DNA of 64,000 nt from Nymphaea colorata (GCF_008831285.2 NC_045147.1:4240001-4304000), one strand, 5' to 3'. Positions 1 through 12,532 are shown, numbered from the stretch's first letter. Notes: generated by a model from the sequence alone, not told the origin. Program-made: numbers and translations.

Positions 1-930
1 ATATAGTCCAATCCTAGTTCAACTCTCTATGACCTAGCCTAGACCAGTCTTAGAGCCTACTACGTATGAACCTAGTCTATAGTGTAGGTCTAGTCAAACT
101 TCATTAAACACTCATTTACATGATTTGACTAAAACCAAACACATTTACCATAGTCAAACCCGGTCTAAGGTAGGTCTAAAGGCTCTAAACCCAATGTAGG
201 CAAGACTGAACCCAATGCTCTTGACCGACGGACCCCTAGCCTATTTGGATTTTGGATCCCGAATCAAGTTATTGCATTCAAAAAATGAATCTTTAGAGAT
301 CTAAACCTTGATACTAAACACAATTCCATTACATGGAATTTTAAATTTCATGTATTGGATTTTAAATCTCAAATATTTGATTATGAATTGGATCTTGGGT
401 TTCAAATTTTGGACCCCAAATCTTAGATTTGGATTTTGGACTTAGAGCTTGGATTTTGGATCATTTGGCACATAATGGTTTTTGGATCCTAAATTTCAGA
501 TTATGGGTATCAAATTATGGATTTTAGATATCGAAATTAGAGTTCAAACCATATATTTTGGATCTTGGATTTCATATTGTGGATCTAGAATCTCAAGTTT
601 TGGATTTTAGATCAAATTTTACACCATGAACTTTGGATTATAAATCTTAGATAAATATTCACATGATCAAATGCAAATACGAGATTTTAAAACCCAATAT
701 TCTTCAGATTTGGATCTCTCCATTTTAAAGTTGAATCTTAAGAGATCCAATCACGAATACAATATCAACCTACTAAATTTCTAACCTTGCTTTTTGGATA
801 ACGAGTCTTATTGACATGATATGATATTTTGGATTTATTTGACATCTCTAATTTTCAAATTTGGAATGAGAATCTTGTAAATCTCTCACATCTTGATTTC
901 AATTTTTCGATTTAGATATAGATTTCCCTG
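1..930. repeat. LTR-like sequence of a Ty3-type retrotransposon
   Basis: No ORF of note. The first ~300 bases share an ordered series of words with 37280-37560, for example 'tcttagagcc', 'ggcaa(a)gactgaacc' and 'tttgaccgacg', at what looks like 60-70% identity. The rest is a run of 'ttggattttggatc' and 'aaatct' variants that also occurs at 36400-36840. It lies just past the integrase end of the minus-strand Ty3 relic, where that element's 3' LTR should be. The LTR assignment is inferred from position and from the second copy; no TG..CA boundary was located. Confidence 0.4.
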
Positions 931-1105
931 TTAGGTCTATGTCTGACACCCAAGTCCCAATAACGGTAGGACTCCAAGTCTACATAACCTAGTTTTTGCA
1001 TGCATCATATTAGATTTAGGACATTGATTTGCATTGATCTATGATGATCGGACATGAACAAACTTCACATTAATTTTTTCTTGTTCATCTATCCATTTTG
1101 AAGAT

Positions 1106-1327
1106 CTAATTAGGTTTTAAAACATACATGATTTCAAAATTATGATATGTTTGCTTTCTTAGATTTTGGATGATATTGGGATATTGAAAGACACACTTTT
1201 TATAATTTATCAAGGTTGGAGGTGGCTGACCATATACCGCCTCAAAGGGAGTCATACCAATGGATAAGTGAATCTTGTTTTGTACGACAATGAAATGACA
1301 ATGGAACATGTAGTCTCCATTTGTCAA
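1106..1327 (-). pseudogene. Ty3/gypsy integrase fragment
   Basis: A 73-codon open stretch contains HLSIGMTPFEAVYGQPPP, the conserved segment after the integrase catalytic core in Ty3/gypsy polyproteins (usual form: S.G.SPFE..YG..P). The catalytic DDE residues are not in this piece. It is the downstream end of the minus-strand element, next to the LTR-like region. Confidence 0.75.
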
Positions 1328-1342
1328 GGGCTATAATTATGG

Positions 1343-1867
1343 TTAACATCGCATTATCATAGGTGGACATGAGAGCTTTGCCCAATGACCGTCCTGTCTG
1401 AGCACTGATCTGATCCCCACATCACTGGTGTCTGTCTCGATCACAAAGGACTTCGAGAAATCCGATAAAGTGAGAACATGTGCTTTCAACAATGCTTCCT
1501 TTAAGGGTTGGAATATTGCAGTGGCTTTTTCAGTGTAGACAAATGAATTCTTTTTCAAGAGCTAGGTAAGTGGGGAAGCAATGTGGCCATACTGATGTTT
1601 GAACTAACGGCTAATAGCTGGTTAGGCCTAGAAAACTGCACTAAGATTTGAGATCCTTAGTCATTGGCCAATGCTTCATAGCCTGAAGCTTCTCGGGTTT
1701 AGTTTGCACCCCACAAGAACGAAAAATGTGGTAGGCAACATCTTGTTATTCGAAGGTGCACGTGAAGTCCTTGGCGGAAAGGAGGTTTTCCTAGAGTACA
1801 CCCAAAACAATATGGACATGTTCAAGATGATCATTCCAAATGTGAGAATACACAATGATGTCATCAA
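1343..1867 (-). pseudogene. Ty3/gypsy RT C-terminal part and RNase H start
   Basis: The 1343-1558 frame reads EKATAIFQPLKEALLKAHVL and then FVIETDTSDVGI, the family junction between the RT connection domain and RNase H, where D in ETD is the first RNase H acidic residue. A different frame at 1676-1867 matches the RT thumb segment. The two are separated by a frameshift and stops, so no continuous protein remains. Confidence 0.7.
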
Positions 1868-2035
1868 ATAACACCAACATGCACTTCCTCAGACAAGGCC
1901 TAAAGATATCATTCATGATCCTCTAAAAATGTTTGCCGGAGCATTGGTGAGTTCAAATGGCATAACCAAGAATTCATAGTGTTCATCATGTGTTGGGAAC
2001 GCTGTCCTTTCCACATCTTGAGGGGCCATTTGGAT

Positions 2036-2263
2036 CTAATGGTATCTAGAATGAAGGTCAATCTTTGTGAAGTGTCTGACACCATGAAGTTTGTCTAAGA
2101 GCTCATCTATATCTAGGATTGGGTGTTCATCTAAGATCTCCTCTTCAGACGACCGTGCTGATTTTTTACAGTATATGCAAACAACTTTCACCACCTGCTT
2201 GAAGGAGTTTGAGGACTTCCTTGGTTCTACATGTGCATATGGGACTTTGGCTTTAAGCTCCAA
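2036..2263 (-). pseudogene. Ty3/gypsy reverse transcriptase palm fragment
   Basis: The 75-codon frame ends in HPILDIDELLDKLHGVRHF and TKIDLHSRYH, matching the RT motif around the first catalytic Asp (family form: P.I.ELLDEL.GA..FSKLDLRSGYHQI). The acidic residue in KIDL is kept. The YxDD motif is not in this piece. Confidence 0.75.
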
Positions 2264-2439
2264 TAGGAAATGACATGCACATCTTGTTGGAGTTTTTCAA
2301 GTTACTTCCCCTAGAGTCCTAAGACAATGCATCCCAAATACCACATCTATACCCTTGATGAGAAGAACATATAGGTTTATGTTGAAGTCATTTTTTTGTA
2401 AATGGATATTGACATCAAAACACGTGTTGACATGGGAGC

Positions 2440-2560
2440 TTTGTGTCATTCCCTTCTATAACCTCAAAGGAATGGTGGTCTTTCAATAGATATCTTTTGG
2501 TTTGTTGGACTTCTTCACGAGTAAAATTATGTGTAGACCTGGTATCCATTAAGACATCAA
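2440..2560 (-). pseudogene. Retroviral-type aspartic protease remnant with altered active site
   Basis: The minus strand reads VLMDTRSTHNFTREEV, the pepsin-like active-site stretch of Ty3 proteases (usual DTGSTHNFI). The catalytic triad is D-T-R instead of D-T-G (2538-2546); the glycine is required in active enzymes. It lies between gag-like and RT-like sequence, as expected. Confidence 0.6.
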
Positions 2561-2561
2561 C

Positions 2562-2673
2562 TTCAGTTGCACCTATTCTACCCTTCCCTCATGGAATTGG
2601 GTGTGTTGGCCACAACTTCAATTGCACCTATTCTACCCTTGGCACTCATGGAATTGGGTGTGTTGGCCACAAC
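2562..2673. repeat. Tandem duplication of ~56 bp inside gypsy relic
   Basis: Copy 1 spans 2562-2616 and copy 2 spans 2617-2673. Each contains 'ctcatggaattgggtgtg' and 'ttggccacaac'. They differ by a 2-base insertion and a few substitutions. On the minus strand the unit encodes a duplicated VVANTPNSM segment between gag and protease. Confidence 0.85.
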
Positions 2674-2878
2674 AAGAGCATGATAGGTGACATTGGTTCC
2701 GCTCACTTCATCCTGGTTGCTCTCTTCTTCATCTCCAAAAGACATTTCTTTTTCTAAGGACACTTCTTCTTTGTTCACAAAGTCCCTAACGAGAAAGACA
2801 CAGAGTTTTGTACTTATGACTGCGGAACCACTTTTCATCACAAATATGGCATAGGTAATTTCTTTGTCATTCTTCCTG

Positions 2879-3480
2879 CTATTCCCAAGAGATAAATTCA
2901 ACTTTAGGTGCTCCAGACGGGCAAGAACTAGATGAATTAAACACAAGTTTGGCCTTTGGCTGGTGGTTCATAAAGGTTGGGCAGCGCTTGTTTGTGCAGT
3001 TCTTCTCATAGGAGCTCTTCCTAAATGCAGACAGCTTCCAATCTTTCTCGTCAAAAAGTCTGGCCAACCAGAAGCACTCTTGAATGGCTGTAGGTTGGGT
3101 GGCCAAAACCTTGATCTGAATGTCTTTCTATAGTCCTCCAATGAAGAAACCGACGAGGATTTAGGGTGGAATGGTTCCTACTAGGGTGCTGAGGTCTTCA
3201 AACTTAGCAATGTACTCATGTAGAGCTTTACAAAGTAGTTGATGAATGAAGACTCTTCAAAATGGGTGGTCATCTCCCATGCTAACGTGTCCCAATCTGT
3301 GTATGGGTTGGTGTTGTAGTACCACCGATACTAGCAGGCTGCCTTATCTTTGAAATGCAAGGTGGTGAGAGACACATACTGATCACGGGGTATAATCTGA
3401 CAGATGAAATACTGCTCCACTTTGAAAAACTAAGTTAGGAAACTCTTGCCATCGAATTTTGGAAAATCAATTTTGACTAT
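2879..3480 (-). pseudogene. Ty3/gypsy gag-like remnant
   Basis: The minus-strand frames carry the end of a retrotransposon gag domain and its basic linker. The stretch near 3440-3480 reads as a 'P(K)FDG' gag start followed by aromatic-rich helices, and 2879-3106 is Lys/Ser-rich with a Cys-containing segment. No complete CCHC zinc knuckle was found. The assignment rests on position upstream of protease and on general gag character. Confidence 0.5.
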
Positions 3481-3662
3481 GGGCATCGAGGGAGTCCTAT
3501 CAAGCTGACGACCTGTACGAGCAAACGGATGATCCTGTGCTTGTTCCCACACATTCTAATGGCCATATTAGCCATCATGCACATAATCATCTGTTTGCAG
3601 CCCCTCCCATGTGATAGAATGGGAAGGTCGCACAATTTTTGAATTCCGGTAGCTTTTAGCAA

Positions 3663-5210
3663 TTGGAATTCAGGATAGTTGAAATCTTTGACAATTTTTG
3701 AAAATTGTATCTTGGCATTGGTAGAAATTGAAATTTTGGATTTGAAGATAGTTTTGATTTAGAAATTCCTTTGAGCGCTAGCAATTTCAGTGATTTGAAT
3801 TGGGATTTGAACTTGGATTTGAAAATTTTGATAGTTGAATTTGGGCAATTTGGAAAAATTGATTTGATTAGTTTTGATCTTGATATAGAAATTGGTGAAA
3901 TTGAATTAATTTTGAAATTGAAATTGAATTCGATTTAAGGAGGCTCAAATTCTAAACTAGTTCGATGATTTTGTAATTCTATCAGATTTTGAGTTTTCTT
4001 TTGGAAACTGATTTTGGAATCCCTTTTGGGAGAGTTTGACCTTTGACATGAAACTTACTTTTAGAAAATTCTGATTTCTTTGAAATATTTAAATCATCTT
4101 GGAATTGATTCTTTTTTGTGTTTTCACCATAAAATAAACGGGGGACCCAAATTTTTGTCGCAATATGGCTTGGTCACAGTATCCACACCAATTTGACTCA
4201 CTTAGATCTTGATGATAGTGATTTATGTGCTTGTGAAGTGATTCTATGTATGACTTCATGAAGTAAACTATATGTTTGCTCTCTTCTCTCCATGCATAAT
4301 TTGATTGGATTCCATAGAGGTATAGGCATTGACTGGTTTTGGGGGGATACAGAATGTCCAACGACCTCCAAACCCATTCTTGGTATGATAAAGAATGTAC
4401 TTTTAGAGTGTATCTGTGAGCTTGGTTGGACTTTGGAAACATTTGAGGTCTTGGTTTCAAAAAAATGATAAGAGTTTCAAGACTCTTTGGATCAACTTGA
4501 ACCAAGTCGTGAGAAATTAGGAGAGCCTTGATGAGCTCTTGTTTACCATTCTTTTGAGCATGGACTTGACCCATGTTGATTAAAACATAGATGTTTTGAA
4601 GATTACTCCAGTCCCTTAAAATCCAATGTTTGATAATTTAGGGACCGAGCCTATGTAATTGGCAAACTTTCTTTTGAGTAAAGGTTTATGGATTTGATTT
4701 TCAGATTTTCTTGAGACAAACCAGTCTCTCTTGATAATTGTTTTTTTTTGGGGGGTGGATATTTGATTTTTTTAGAAAGTTGATAGACTTGGGTTTTGGA
4801 ATAGCTGATTTTAGGATCTGAAAATAAGTATTTTCAGATTTTCATGTACTTGCTTAAAATAGGAAGATGAGTAGAAATATGATTATTTCTCATGGCTACC
4901 GATTTCAACTATCAATTAGGCAAAAGTTCTTGTATTTAAATAAGAGAAATTCTTGAACCCAAATAGATTAGGCATTGGGTTTTCATTAATCTTGGTAAAC
5001 CGGATGTTGAAAATCACAGGAATTTCTGGAATTTTTGGAAATATATATATTTATTGAATAAGAGATGACTCGCTTAAAAAATAAGCTCATTTTGATTATT
5101 AAAAGGTGGACTAAACTCAAGATTTGAGTGAGTCCAATCATTAATGGACTGGGTTTGATGGGCTATAGAACTTGATTCGCGACACGTTTGTGGAGTAGAG
5201 TCACCATTCA

Positions 5211-5213
<3 letters not shown>
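3663..5213. other. Non-coding, AT-rich leader or LTR-like stretch
   Basis: This region lies upstream of the gypsy gag remnant on its strand and is probably its leader and 5' LTR, but no primer binding site or LTR boundary was found. It contains repetitive 'gaaattg' and 'gatttgaa' variants at 3660-3960. A 161-codon minus-strand open frame at 4089-4574 matches no family I recognise and has no gene-like context. Confidence 0.35.

Positions 5214-5250
<37 letters not shown>
5214..5250. repeat. (TC)n microsatellite
   Basis: An uninterrupted CT dinucleotide run of about 37 bases. Confidence 0.95.
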
Positions 5251-5254
<4 letters not shown>

Positions 5255-8060
5255 CATGACATTAACAAGAATATCAAATACTTAAACAAGTGATCCAATC
5301 ATCATCTCGTGACTTTGGAGTTTCTCTTACCATGGGTTCACACAACTTAGGATTTTTCAAGATTGGGCATTGGTCCATCAGTGAGCTGGTTTAGAAAATA
5401 TATAGCTTTTAGCTTCCAAAACAAAGGTTTTGGTTTGGGATAGTTGCTGAAATGGCAAGAAGCATGCACACATGCTTTATTTAACATGTACATGTTATGC
5501 ATGACGACCCAGCTGGACCTCATTCGCAACTTTAATGAAATGAATGAAAAATCCCAGCCCGCATGTTGGCTCGTCCTTTCATCATTCACAAGATAATAAA
5601 AATAAAATCACATAAAATGTTTACCTTGTTTTTGATGAAAAGAAACTGAGCAAACTCACCTATGACCAAGATTATCAAGTCTGATTTTAAGTGAGATAAA
5701 GCTGAGCTGCTGCTGGTTATGAAATGATAAAAGCTAAAGCTTGAAGATAAACCTAACTGCCAGTCTAGTCCTAAGGACAACAAAGAAAAACCGCAGGCTC
5801 GGAGGTAGAGTCGCACTTAGTTTTGGTCAAGAGTGTCCGGGTTGGAAGATGATAATTCTTAATCTGGATCAGCGGGTAAATTGTTGTGAATTTTCTGGTT
5901 GGAACAGCCGATCGAATGGTGTAGATTGGAAATGGCTACCACGGTCCCCAATCAGGATCAACGCTAATGGTTGGAAATTAAACATGGTAGCTCGGCTACG
6001 ACATTGGGCGTAACCTAAGAACGCCTTAAAGGAACAGCGAGACTACTAGTTGGGACTCGCACCCTTGGGTTGTGATTGAAGGAACAGCGATCATGGCTGC
6101 TCTGGTAGAAGGCAGTAAATCTGTCAATGTGAGCAGCGGGGCTGCTAATTAGGACGTCTGAAGCATGTTTGAACCCTACGGTAGTGAATAGCAGGGATTA
6201 CGACTTGACAAAATTGTTATGATTGTAGAAGCCAAAACTAAGCTACTGGCCAAAACGATAGAATCACAGCTGGAAAACAACCAGCGGATGGGACACTCAG
6301 GTTTCTTTCTTTCTTCTTCTTCTTCTCTTTTTTTTCTTTTTTTGAATCAAAAGCAGTAATGGCACCAGCTCAAATAGGATTAAAGTTGAAATTGCAATTG
6401 ATTCCTAGTCTCACGTCTAGGATTGGATTGGATAGGCATGAAAGTGGATTACTTCAAAATTTGCCTAAAATATTTTGTAAAACTTTCAAAAATTGCAACC
6501 TGTAAAATTTGAGAAAATTTGGAGTGTTAATAGATGCCCCTTTTTGCTGCTGAGCAAGCTTTGAGATTGCTTTGTGGTAAAGACACACACTAAATTTTTG
6601 CAAATTTTCTCAAATTTGATTTGAAAGTTTGCCATTCGGTATTGAGTTCCATTACACTTGCAAATGCAAAGAGCGATAGTTGAGGGCGAGGGTTTGAATA
6701 GAGTTTTTCCTCCATTTCACAGGGAGCACTATAAAGGAATAGATATTGATTAGGAAATCATGCAATTGTAGTAAGCTTTCACACTTCATGCTTTAGAGGA
6801 ATTTGCACTTCATACATTGCATCCCTTGGCAAGTGTCTGTTTTTCTTTTGTTCTTGCTGCCTTTTTGGCTTTTCATTTGAATATTGGTTTGCCTTTTGAA
6901 CCACCCTTCACTTTTGAAAGAAATTCCTCACCACCCCAAGGGCTACTACAGGGTTCCACAGCCCTGGTCGTGCTGTGTAGTTTTATTTGTGCAACACCAT
7001 GCCTATCAGGCTTCCTTCAGAATCCATGTGGGAAGTTTAGCAGCTCTAGGTTTGTTTTCAGGTGGAAGATTATGCGATCTTATGAGTTTGATAATATGAA
7101 TAATGTTCAACATGGATTTCTGTTTGTTTATCTGCTGATTCTTTTGAACTTATGGAAGGAGCTTATCCGTGTGGACTTTCTTTATAAGAGTTTTTAAATT
7201 TTCTTTGTGCCATAGAGATTTGTGCATGTAGGATGCATATTCTTTTTCCAAATTGAGTTCAATTTTTTTGCTGCCAAATTCCAGATGTCATGCCTGGTAT
7301 CAATGTTTTGTTTCACGAAATTCAGGGTCTTTAAAATTCACAATATTTTGAGTTATAGTTAAGTGCCTAATGGTTTGGAGCTCCAAAAAGCCAATGTATG
7401 TTGAATCAGCCCAAGCTCTTTTAGCTTGGTTATTGATATTCTTGAAAATCAAGCTTCTTATTTTGTTGTTTCAGTTCAAAATTCCTCTTTGACTGATTAT
7501 ATTTGTTCCCATGTTTCCTTGTTGTTATGTTTGTTTTTCATTCTCTTGTTCTTCCTTGTTTGGTTGTGAGTTTCTAATCTTTTCCTTTGTTTGTCCTTCT
7601 CTGTATATTTCACATGCTTCTCCTTAAAACCTCTTTTCATTTGTTTTAATCATAAGGGCTATTATTAAGATCCTTATATAATCCATTTTTCTTATTTTTC
7701 TTGTGCAACGTTTGAGTCATCTCTGATTGGAAACATTTTGCCCATTGTGCTTATTCAGAAGTACAAATGAGTAGTCAACATGTGAAGTATGAAGCAACTA
7801 AGAATCCATGCTATTCATGTTCTGTTTTTTGGTATTCATTTAAACCACTCAAAATTTCTTAATTTTCATAAAATGCTGAATTATTTTAATTTTTTGAATG
7901 GCACTGGCATCATCCATCTTATGGTTATATTTGTTGGTTGGTTGAGAATTTTTCAAGTTTTTCAATAAGTGAAAAATAAAATCCAAAGGATTGTGCTTGT
8001 AAAACAAACCTAAGATGCAGCTCAAGCTTCATTCCCATGATTGCTGAACCTAGTTCCAGT
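5251..8060. other. No recognisable gene
   Basis: Unclassified sequence. Between 5880 and 6100 the word 'ggaacagc' recurs three times in a GC-richer patch, and 6300-6340 is pyrimidine rich. Short open frames, including one of 126 codons at 6817-7197, show no domain. 7480-7700 is T-rich. I see no terminal repeats or splice patterns that would identify it. Confidence 0.4.
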
Positions 8061-8074
8061 GCTTCACTAAAGTT

Positions 8075-8356
8075 TTGGATACCATAATAGAATTTAAGGG
8101 AAAAGAGTTTGCGAAATGCAAACATTGTGGTGAACGATTTGCTGCACATAGTAGCAGTGGTACGAGCCACTTAAAACGACATAGAGATACATGTGTCAGA
8201 AAACAAATACTTGATGAAAAACAACAAACTTTGTCATTTAGAGTTGGTGAATCTGGTACCACAAATTTAGGTCTACATAAATTTGATATGGACACTATAA
8301 GAAAAGGTATGGCGAAGTTGACAATAATGCATTCTCTTCCTTTCAGTATTGCATAA
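8075..8356 (+). pseudogene. hAT transposase BED zinc-finger segment
   Basis: The translated stretch contains CKHCGERFAAHSSSGTSHLK followed by RHRDTC, a complete BED finger (C-x2-C ... H-x4-C type) as found at the N-terminus of hAT transposases, where it binds DNA. There is no ATG in the expected place; the frame opens within upstream non-coding sequence. The frame then hits a TAA at 8354-8356, after which the reading continues as recognisable hAT linker (SIAEYEYL..., with the stop inside). Confidence 0.75.
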
Positions 8357-8618
8357 TATGAATATCTTAACGATCTTCTAAAGTCATGCAATCCAAGGTT
8401 TGTGTCAATTTCTATGAAAACACTTACAAAAGAGGTACAATCAATGTTCTTGACTGAAAAAAAAGAGATATCAAGAAGTTTTAAATAACCAAGGGCAACG
8501 AGTTTCATTGACATTTGATATGCGGTCCTCACAACAGACATTTGGGTACTTATGCTTGACCGCCTCTTATATTGATACAGATTGACAATTACACTCTCAT
8601 ATACTTAATTTTAGACAT

Positions 8619-9545
8619 GTGCCTCCACCACATAATGCAAGTTGTATATGTGACATTTTATCGGATTGCATTACTACTACGTGGGAAATTCAATTGAAGT
8701 TGTTTTTCATCACTGCTGATAATTGTTCAACAAATGATAGTAGAATAAGTTTATTGAAAATGACCATAAAAAGAAAAAATAATATTTCATTTCCATTGAG
8801 AGGAGAGTACTTTCATATTCGTTGTGGTGCACATATCATCAATCTGATAGTTAAAGATAGTATGAATGATATGGATGATACAATTTCAAGAATTCGTGAC
8901 AGATTATTATTCAAAGATGTCTTTCAATATTTGGCATCGTGTGATCCTAGCTATACATGTTCGCCTTCTGAGAATGAGTGGTATCATGCATCTGATTTAT
9001 GTCAGTTCTTAAAGATCTTCTACGATGCAACAAATCTTTTCGCTACCACTAAGCATGTAACAGCTAATCTTGTTTTTGAAGAAATCGTAACAATTTACCA
9101 TCATTTGTATATGCATCGTGGAACTGATAATGATAATGTAAGGGCATTGGCATGCAAAATGCAGAAAAAGTTTGACAAATACTTTAAGGGCTACAATATT
9201 CTTTTTGCAATTGCAGCTGTTTTGGATCCTAGGTTCAAGTTGTCATACTTGAAGTATTTGCTTGACAATTTAAATAAACCTGATACAATAGTGAAATATG
9301 AAATCATAGAGAGCACTCTTCATAAATTGTATGCTGAGTACAAAAATATGTATGAGGATAGTGACACGTGTAATATGCAAAGGACCAATGCATCCACTAG
9401 CACCACGATTGCAACAAAAAAGTATAAAAGTTTGTCTAGATATGAGTTTAAAGCATATGTCAACTTTGCATCTCCTGTAGTGATTCACATAGATCTAGAC
9501 AAATATTTGATTGATCCAATGGAAGAAATTACATCTACTGTATAG
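8619..9545 (+). pseudogene. hAT transposase core fragment
   Basis: A 308-codon open stretch carries the hAT-family sequence: TADNCSTND (family T.DNASNND), FHIRCGAHIINLIVKD (family CAAHILNLIV), NEWYHASDLCQFLKIFYDAT, and VLDPRFKLSYLKY (family LDPR.K), in that order. The region between 8356 and 8619, where the first catalytic Asp should lie, is damaged by several stops. The stop at 9543-9545 truncates the protein before the dimerisation domain. It was an RNase H-like transposase and is now non-functional. Confidence 0.85.
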
Positions 9546-9770
9546 TTCAACATATTATCTTGGTGGAAAACACATGAAAGCAAATATCAAATTCTAACAA
9601 AGATGGCTTGAGATGTGTTAGCTATTCCTGTATCTACAATTGCTTCAGAATCTGCATCAGTATATCAAGAAGAATTCTTAATGATTATCGATGTTCAACT
9701 ACCCCTGAACATGTTGAATCATTAATCTGCACAGAAAGTTGGATTCGTGATGCAAACAACTTGTGTAAAA
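9546..9770 (+). pseudogene. hAT C-terminal dimerisation remnant
   Basis: Directly after the stop the same frame continues with LSWWKTHESKY, then AIPVSTIASESA and, after a frameshift, RRILNDYRCSTTPEHVESLI. This is the hAT_C dimerisation motif (family: WW......YP.L...A.D.L.IP.S...SE..FS....). A donor-like AGGTAAG follows at 9770. Confidence 0.75.
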
Positions 9771-10847
9771 GGTAAGATGTTCATGCTTCATAGTTTATAC
9801 ATATTAACATAATAATGTGCTTAAATTAATAAGTGTCTTTGTTACAGTTCTGATGATGCAGAGCACCATTTTGACGAGGAATGTTAATCAAGTGCATGAT
9901 TATTATGGTAATTTTTTTTAAGTAATGCTTCATATTCTATGCTGAGAAGTACATGTTAATTTTTATTAACATTTCTTTTTCATGTTCAACTGTAGATGGA
10001 CATTTCAAGCTACAACCATGAACTCTCTACTGACATGATCATTTCTTTGTTGCTCTCAGATAATAGATATGCGTGTAGCATCTTTGTCTAAGATCTTGTG
10101 CAGAGACTTGACGTTCATGCTTGCAGATTAGTTTTGTTGTCTCCTCTCTTAAGCAGTTGTCCCTTTTTGTATTCTTGGTTTGTTGATTCGACCAAAAACT
10201 GTTGTAATCTTTACATACTCTGAGATTATTCCTTATGATGAATTGGCGATGCTGCTGGTGCTTTTGATGAAGTAGTTTGGCCAAAGGAAAAATGTATATT
10301 ATTGATCTCGCTTAAATTTAATAGATATTTGAGTTAAGTTGATTTTGATATGGGGCCTTCATCTGCGTCTTTGTTTTCCTTGTTCTTGGTTTTATATAAC
10401 ATCCTCTCTATTGCTTGTGCTTATACTACTTGTGTAATTCAATCTTTTATAACTGCACTTTATGTTATTTGGTTTATATTATTTGTTTTTCTGCATATGT
10501 GCTCCAATGGAAGAGGTAGTTGAGTTGTTTGGTATTGTCATCATGTGTTTTTGATGACAGGGCCAAATGTAAGAGCAAATAGCTTACATCTGCTCTGAAC
10601 TCAGGTATGTTTATATGGACTTCATCTATTGTGGTAGTAGTATAGGTCATTTTTGGGGGCCAATCTCCCTAAGAACATAGTTTGCTTTTTCTGTTTTTTC
10701 TCCTTTTTCTGTTTTGGGTGAAGTTGTCATCATCATTTCCACTGCCCAATCTCTATTGGGAGATAATGTTTCCTTAGAAAAGTTTTTGATGGTTGGAAGT
10801 ACCGAAGGTAGGCTCAGTGATCTTGTAGATTGCAACTGTAACTGGGA

Positions 10848-12530
10848 CTACGTGTGGGCATGTTTCTCTGGATATTTTGAAAATAGTATGATCTTCCAGG
10901 ACTTTCTTTCTTTGTACTTTTGATGTTGCAAAAAGTCTTCAGTCGCCAAATATCCTTGTAGAAATCCTTCGTTTGAAATCTCCATTTTGACTTGCATGAT
11001 ATTTTTATTCATGGACAGAGGAAAGTTTATTCCATAGTCCATTTTGAAGCTAGTGATTGTGCTTTGAAGAAGATTGAAAGTGCACATTGAGGCAATGGCA
11101 GCATATATTGACTTAGCAACCAAATTTACCTCTTTGATCTGGACGCAAAGGACGAAAGCTTGCAGGAGGCGGGGATCTTGCAGTGACAACGTTAAGTTTG
11201 GTTGTACACAACATAATCCATCTTTTGAGAGTTCTCTCATAAACTGATATATGAGGGCTTGCTTCCAATCAACGTGGCGAACATCAAGGATGAGATTAAG
11301 TACAGAGCATTTAATTCGTACTTAAAAAATGTGGTTTTATGAGGACATCGATTTGCCCTAGATGGACAAACTTGTAACATTTGCCTATTCACCCTTGTAC
11401 ATCTTTGGTGAAGAATGGGAGAAATACTGGCCGGATGTCGTTTCCTTGGATGGAAAGCAATACTTCTGTCTGCTTGACAGATCGCTAGATTTTCATAAGA
11501 TGGTCAGGCAAAAGATAAAGGTCATTTTTCTTTATTCCTAAAAATGAAGCTTCTTGGTTTTCATCAGACAATTCTATCTCATGTTCTATGAGAGCAGAGT
11601 GGATCTTAGAAATTTTTGTGAATGGTCTTGGTTGAGAAATAGAATGTTTGCATGACTGGACACATGATAGCATCTTCATCAGTAAAGGTTTGGGTTCTTT
11701 CCAGCTATAACAAGATTCATCTACCATGATTTTTTTTGTGTGGATTTTTTGAAGCAGATGACATGTGGCGTGAGTACATGAAGAATCATTGTCACAGTTT
11801 GGATGACCATGTATGTGCTCATGCTCTTCGTCACTGTCTAGTACTGTGTGCTCCACAAGTTTTGGGTCATGGTGTTCGATTCCTTCGATGTCATGATCCG
11901 AATCAGTCCATTTTGATATGTAGTCTCATTTGATTCACTCGTTTAGGGCTGCCTTTATATGAATTTCAAATCCAAACTTGTGTGGCACCTTGTTGAGATT
12001 ACAAAGAACGGTGACAAACAGATTATCATCGTTCGGGTGCGGTACTATGTATTTGAGGCCAAAGAAAAAAGTTTCTTTGTTCGTCAATGACATAAAGTAT
12101 CATCCTCAGCCTGTAATGTTTTGAATGCAACAAGTTGGCCCTTGCCATTCTTCAAGCGGAGCTGAATCGTTCCATGAGAGAAGCATAGTTTTGTTTAGGG
12201 TAAACAAAACTTTGCATTTGGTCTACGCTTCTTCTAGACAACTTTGAGATAACTAGGAGACTTCTATGCATTTGTAGTTGAGGGTTCGGTCTCGCACTCC
12301 CTTAGAATAGTGATCCCTAAAGCTCCAAAATTCTGCTCCTTGTATATAGCCTTGTTCCAGAAGATCAACTACTTTGTTGTATATAGGTTGTTGGTCAGGT
12401 TTTATAGGATCTACAATGTAACATTCGTTGTAGTGTTTAACAAACTGAGAGGTTTTTGGCTGAAGTTGGGAATGGAAGTTTGGTGGGTGAAATATCAACT
12501 GAGTAAATTGGTAGATTTGAACGACGAGAC
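10848..12530 (-). pseudogene. Caulimovirid 5' coding remnants, movement-protein-like
   Basis: Downstream of the primer site the minus strand holds open stretches at 12253-12530, 11485-11856 and 10848-11240, separated by stops and frameshifts. The last has the character of a 30K-type movement protein core, with alternating hydrophobic strands around an 'Asp ... Tyr/Ile-rich' segment, and lies at the expected distance from the primer site. The first stretch begins right after the primer site and is unassigned. The movement-protein call is tentative; a profile search of the conceptual translations would decide it. Confidence 0.4.
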
Positions 12531-12532
12531 CA

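Larger units (their letters stand above)
1106..3662 (-). mobile_element. Decayed Ty3/gypsy retrotransposon, gag-pol order on minus strand
   Basis: Reading the minus strand from 3662 down gives gag-like sequence, protease, reverse transcriptase, RNase H boundary and integrase in Ty3/gypsy order, broken by many frameshifts and stops. Recognisable pieces are the RT stretch with DIDELLDKLHG and FTKIDLHSRYH (2036-2263), the RT/RNase H junction with FQPLKEALLKAHVL and FVIETDTSD (1343-1558), and the integrase tail with GMTPFEAVYG (1106-1327). No piece is a complete domain, so the copy is inactive. Lineage was not resolved. Confidence 0.8.
8075..9960 (+). mobile_element. Broken hAT transposon coding region
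   Basis: The order is BED zinc finger, linker, hAT transposase core and a C-terminal dimerisation segment, all on the plus strand and interrupted by stops and frameshifts. This is the order of plant RICESLEEPER-like hAT transposases. An intron-like segment with GT-AG ends lies at 9772-9847. Terminal inverted repeats and an 8-bp target duplication were not located, so outer limits are approximate. Confidence 0.8.

Noticed and set aside
4089-4574. 161-codon minus-strand ORF
   Set aside because: It has no recognisable domain and lies in the leader/LTR-like part of a decayed gypsy element.
6817-7197. 126-codon plus-strand ORF with a hydrophobic start
   Set aside because: No domain, no promoter or splice context, and typical of chance ORFs in T-rich DNA.
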